Assembly (NCBI RefSeq): GCF_003858645.1 | Contig: NZ_RQJP01000003.1 | Location: forward strand, 1 to 64,000 | Reading direction: 5' to 3' | Source: Larkinella knui | GTDB taxonomy: Bacteria; Bacteroidota; Bacteroidia; Cytophagales; Spirosomataceae | DNA: 64,000 nucleotides | In this document: in pieces, positions 62,279 to 64,000 of the stretch | How positions within the stretch are numbered: position 1 is the stretch's first letter | Layout of the letters: each line of letters opens with the position of its first letter | Translations under genes and position numbers: made by a program | Notes under the pieces: generated by a model | Database searches by the model: none | Told to the model about the DNA's origin: nothing | The model's input: only the letters and a program-made list of their open reading frames with translations

Positions 62279-62650
62279 ATGGTCACTGAAGAAAAAACAA
62301 TACAGCCGGTGCCGGTTTCCGGTCCCGGTTTTCAACGCATGATCGCGGAAATTGACCGGTATGGACGCCGGAATGTAGCGGCACATGCCGGGCTATCGTA
62401 CCAGACCGTTTGTAATTACATCTGGAGCCAACCTACCTCATTAACAACGCGTTCGGATATTGCAAAGGGATTGTTTGCAGCCGCCAAAGCCGACCTGCTG
62501 AAGAAAAAAGGAGAGCTACTGGAAGGCGTTGAAACGTTGCAGTCCTTAGTCGATGCAATCCGGGAAGAATTAGGAGAAGATTTTTTAAAAGAATTACAAA
62601 CCAATGAGCTGCCAACGGTAAAAGTTCAAGAACTCAGTTCGCAGGAGTAA
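62279..62650 (+). CDS. Small HTH protein, divergent from repressor
   Basis: 123 residues. A helix-turn-helix is likely in RRNVAAHAGLSYQTVCNYIW, followed by a charged helical tail. By position it is the first rightward early gene and could act as the Cro- or CII-like counterpart of the repressor; no family is recognised. The start is the ATG at 62279, 15 bp after a GTTTATAA site. Confidence 0.75.
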   Translation: MVTEEKTIQPVPVSGPGFQRMIAEIDRYGRRNVAAHAGLSYQTVCNYIWSQPTSLTTRSDIAKGLFAAAKADLLKKKGELLEGVETLQSLVDAIREELGEDFLKELQTNELPTVKVQELSSQE

Positions 62651-62682
62651 GGAATTTGTTTGATATTTTTTTATAATGTTGC

Positions 62683-62712
62683 TTGTAAGTTGTTTATAAA
62701 GTATTAACTTTG
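62683..62712 (+). promoter_or_regulatory. Promoter with GTTTATAA in the spacer
   Basis: TTG at 62683-62685 and TAACTTTG at 62705-62712, 19 bp apart; GTTTATAA at 62692-62699 fills the spacer. A protein bound there would shut off this promoter, which drives the gene at 62739. Confidence 0.6.
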
Positions 62713-62738
62713 AAACAACAAACAAACATTTTGACACT

Positions 62739-63023
62739 ATGAAAACCTTAACGATTTACCAAATGCTCGCAGCCGAACAAGTTACCGAATTGGATAACTA
62801 CCTGCAAGCTACGGTATACGGAGCGAATTGCGAAGTACACGACATTCTGCCGGATGGTACGGTACGGGTCAACATCTCTTACGAAGGCCGGTACCTGACG
62901 AGTGAAACTGAACTGGTGACAATCGAAAGTAAACTCGATTGGACCGTTGATCAGGTCGCTCAAGCCGTTCAGGCCGAAGTAGACGCCATCACGGAGGGAG
63001 TCGCTGAACCCCTCGAGTATTAA
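62739..63023 (+). CDS. Small acidic protein of unknown function
   Basis: 94 residues, acidic, with a predicted beta segment in the middle (VRVNISYEGRYLTSETELV) and helices at both ends. No family recognised. It has its own promoter and is followed directly by a terminator, so it is expressed separately from the genes beyond. Confidence 0.7.
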   Translation: MKTLTIYQMLAAEQVTELDNYLQATVYGANCEVHDILPDGTVRVNISYEGRYLTSETELVTIESKLDWTVDQVAQAVQAEVDAITEGVAEPLEY

Positions 63024-63028
63024 TCACC

Positions 63029-63052
63029 GGGCCGGGAGCCCGGCCTTTCTTT
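63029..63052 (+). terminator. GC-rich terminator
   Basis: GGCCGGG-AG-CCCGGCC type hairpin followed by TTTCTTTT, directly after the gene at 62739. Confidence 0.8.
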
Positions 63053-63060
63053 TACTCATT

Positions 63061-63330
63061 ATGCCTACGATTGAACAGGAACTGGCCGAGATCAAGAAAC
63101 TAACCAAGCTCTCGGCTGTACGGCAAAAACTACTTTTTGATGTCGAGGACGTAGCCTTTTTAACTGGCTTCTCTGAAGAAACCGTTTACCGCTGGATTCG
63201 CACCGGTCGGGCGGTGGGCAAAAAGACGGTTTACCTGAAACCTGCCCAAGGGATCGCCGATCGAGGGCACCGCATTTTCCCCGATGAACTAGAATTTTTC
63301 CTTTCTCACTTCCCGCCAGCGCGGGCCTAA
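63061..63330 (+). CDS. Excisionase-like helix-turn-helix protein
   Basis: 89 residues. FDVEDVAFLTGFSEETVYRWIRTGR is the winged HTH of the HTH_17/excisionase family used by many Bacteroidota mobile elements. It may direct excision with the integrase or act as a regulator. First of a series of closely packed genes; 12 bp to the next. Confidence 0.8.
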   Translation: MPTIEQELAEIKKLTKLSAVRQKLLFDVEDVAFLTGFSEETVYRWIRTGRAVGKKTVYLKPAQGIADRGHRIFPDELEFFLSHFPPARA

Positions 63331-63342
63331 CTCCTTTCACTC

Positions 63343-63681
63343 ATGTCTTTCAAAACGTTATTTCCCGACAATGCAGACGGGATTACCCAACTGCGCGTTC
63401 TCAACGCCTGCGTCGCTGCGGCTTCTGCTGAACTGACGATCTGGCAGGGTATGGCGAAGATCGAAAGCGTTACCGATCGCCGGATCAAGTTCAGCATCGA
63501 TCAGGTTTACGCCCTTCTATCCGGTCTCTACATTTCTACGATTCTCTACACGTTGCAGGAACTGGAAGAAGATTATGGATTCATCACCGGTGCCAGTGAA
63601 GGCTTTGAATTTTTGCGGCTTACCCCGAAGCTGTTTAAAATGAGTCAACCACTTCCCGCCCTTGACGCCTTAGCCGCATGA
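63343..63681 (+). CDS. Hypothetical protein, mobile-element gene
   Basis: 112 residues, mostly helical by pattern, with a possible winged-helix segment (FSIDQVYALLSGLYISTILYTLQELEEDYGF). Not recognised. Its TGA overlaps the ATG of the next gene by four bases. Confidence 0.7.
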   Translation: MSFKTLFPDNADGITQLRVLNACVAAASAELTIWQGMAKIESVTDRRIKFSIDQVYALLSGLYISTILYTLQELEEDYGFITGASEGFEFLRLTPKLFKMSQPLPALDALAA

Positions 63682-63794
63682 AGTACGCCCGGCTCGTGTG
63701 CCGATTCTCCCAGTGGGTGGATCGGCACGATTCCAAAGTCCTCATTTTCTATTTCGTCACCCTATTTATTTTCCTGCTATGCATGCGGAAGTAA
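63678..63794 (+). CDS. 38-residue single-span membrane protein
   Basis: Starts in an ATGA overlap with the previous gene and ends TAA at 63792. The N-terminal part is basic/aromatic (MKYARLVCRFSQWVDRHDSK) and the C-terminal half one membrane span (VLIFYFVTLFIFLLCM, then RK). Its size, topology and overlap-coupled start suggest a real small protein; possibly holin-like or an inner-membrane effector. Confidence 0.6.
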   Translation: MKYARLVCRFSQWVDRHDSKVLIFYFVTLFIFLLCMRK

Positions 63795-63955
63795 GACCAG
63801 ACCAGACCCGCCGTGCGGGTTTCAACGCCGGGATCGACCGGGCTATTCAAATCCTCGCTCAGCGAAAAATCGGATTGTATAACGGTGGCCGGACGCTCGT
63901 CGGGCTTGAGATTGAAATGTCGATCAAAGAACTCAAAGAAGCCAAACTGCCATGA
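63779..63955 (+). CDS. Hypothetical 58-residue protein
   Basis: From the ATG at 63779 (MHAEVRPDQTRRAGFNAGID), overlapping the previous gene by 16 bases. Helical, with RAIQILAQRKIGLYNGG. The frame is open a little further upstream but that part is out of place over the preceding gene. Not recognised. The stop overlaps the next ATG (ATGA). Confidence 0.6.
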   Translation: MHAEVRPDQTRRAGFNAGIDRAIQILAQRKIGLYNGGRTLVGLEIEMSIKELKEAKLP

Positions 63956-64000
63956 AAGAAGCTGTATACAAAGCCCTGCTCGTCGCCCTGGTGGGTCTAA
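63952..64000 (+). CDS. Partial gene at right edge, hydrophobic N-terminus
   Basis: Begins with an ATGA overlap and reads MKEAVYKALLVALVGL before the window ends. A signal or membrane segment is likely. Nothing more can be said. Confidence 0.5.
   Translation, partial: MKEAVYKALLVALVGL

Larger units (their letters stand above)
59452..64000. mobile_element. Integrated element at tRNA-Arg, left end (right end not in window)
   Basis: The element starts at or in the 3' half of tRNA-Arg and runs to the window edge. It holds an inward tyrosine integrase, an S24 repressor, divergent early genes with shared GTTTATAA sites, an excisionase-like HTH protein and a chain of small overlapping genes. Genes of this order suit a temperate phage or phage-like integrative element. 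No structural phage gene is in the visible part. Confidence 0.8.

Noticed and set aside
1-64000. CRISPR array
   Set aside because: No regularly spaced identical direct repeats were seen; the Ig modules at 168-1148 are coding and diverged.

Overview
The window looks like chromosome of a Bacteroidota bacterium of the order Cytophagales, most like Spirosoma or Larkinella; the genus is inferred. The signs are two SusC/SusD pairs, a GWxTD lipoprotein, a TolB/BamA-type outer-membrane fusion, long secreted Ig-like repeat proteins, promoters of the Bacteroidota type (TTTG or TTG, then TAnnTTTG) and a tRNA gene without an encoded CCA.

Layout. 1-2050 holds most of a large secreted Ig-repeat protein that runs off the left edge. 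2555-8281 is a minus-strand run: outer-membrane TolB/BamA protein, FAD oxidoreductase, cytidylate kinase, GNAT acetyltransferase. 8289-12348 holds lutC, lutB and lutA (L-lactate oxidation), with lutA separated from lutBC by an XRE regulator/membrane-protein pair, the remains of a zeta-toxin locus and a MITE-like palindromic element. 12420-22253, all minus strand, is a carbohydrate catabolic cluster: endonuclease/phosphatase-family protein, mutarotase, FucP symporter, sugar dehydrogenase, lactonase, FAH-family hydrolase, secreted esterase-like protein, secreted GH29 alpha-L-fucosidase. 22886-34517 holds two SusC/SusD pairs facing each other around an FG-GAP protein with a haem c motif. 34897-37441 adds a second SDR dehydrogenase and a UxaA-type dehydratase.

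Together these genes read as a complete non-phosphorylative L-fucose route. Fucosides are trimmed by GH29 and imported by SusCD and FucP. L-fucose is then oxidised to the lactone, hydrolysed to L-fuconate, dehydrated, oxidised again and hydrolysed to pyruvate plus L-lactate. The adjacent lutABC would oxidise the lactate to pyruvate. This is the most interesting system in the window.

37565-59312 is mostly housekeeping: adenine deaminase, ECF sigma factor, rarA, DUF2157-like membrane proteins, a FAN1-like VRR-NUC nuclease, methyltransferases, cytochrome c, rlmB, GWxTD lipoprotein, three further metabolic enzymes, cysteine desulfurase, glmM, a transglutaminase/Anbu proteasome-like pair and a NUDIX hydrolase. 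At 59452 a tRNA-Arg(CCG) gene marks the edge of an integrated element (tyrosine integrase, triple-HTH S24 repressor, divergent early genes, a chain of overlapping small genes) that continues past the right edge.

Decay and repeats are frequent. There are four degraded genes (zeta toxin, its small partner, a four-helix-bundle protein with two in-frame stops, a Uma2 nuclease tail) and several hairpin elements that fill gaps inside operons.
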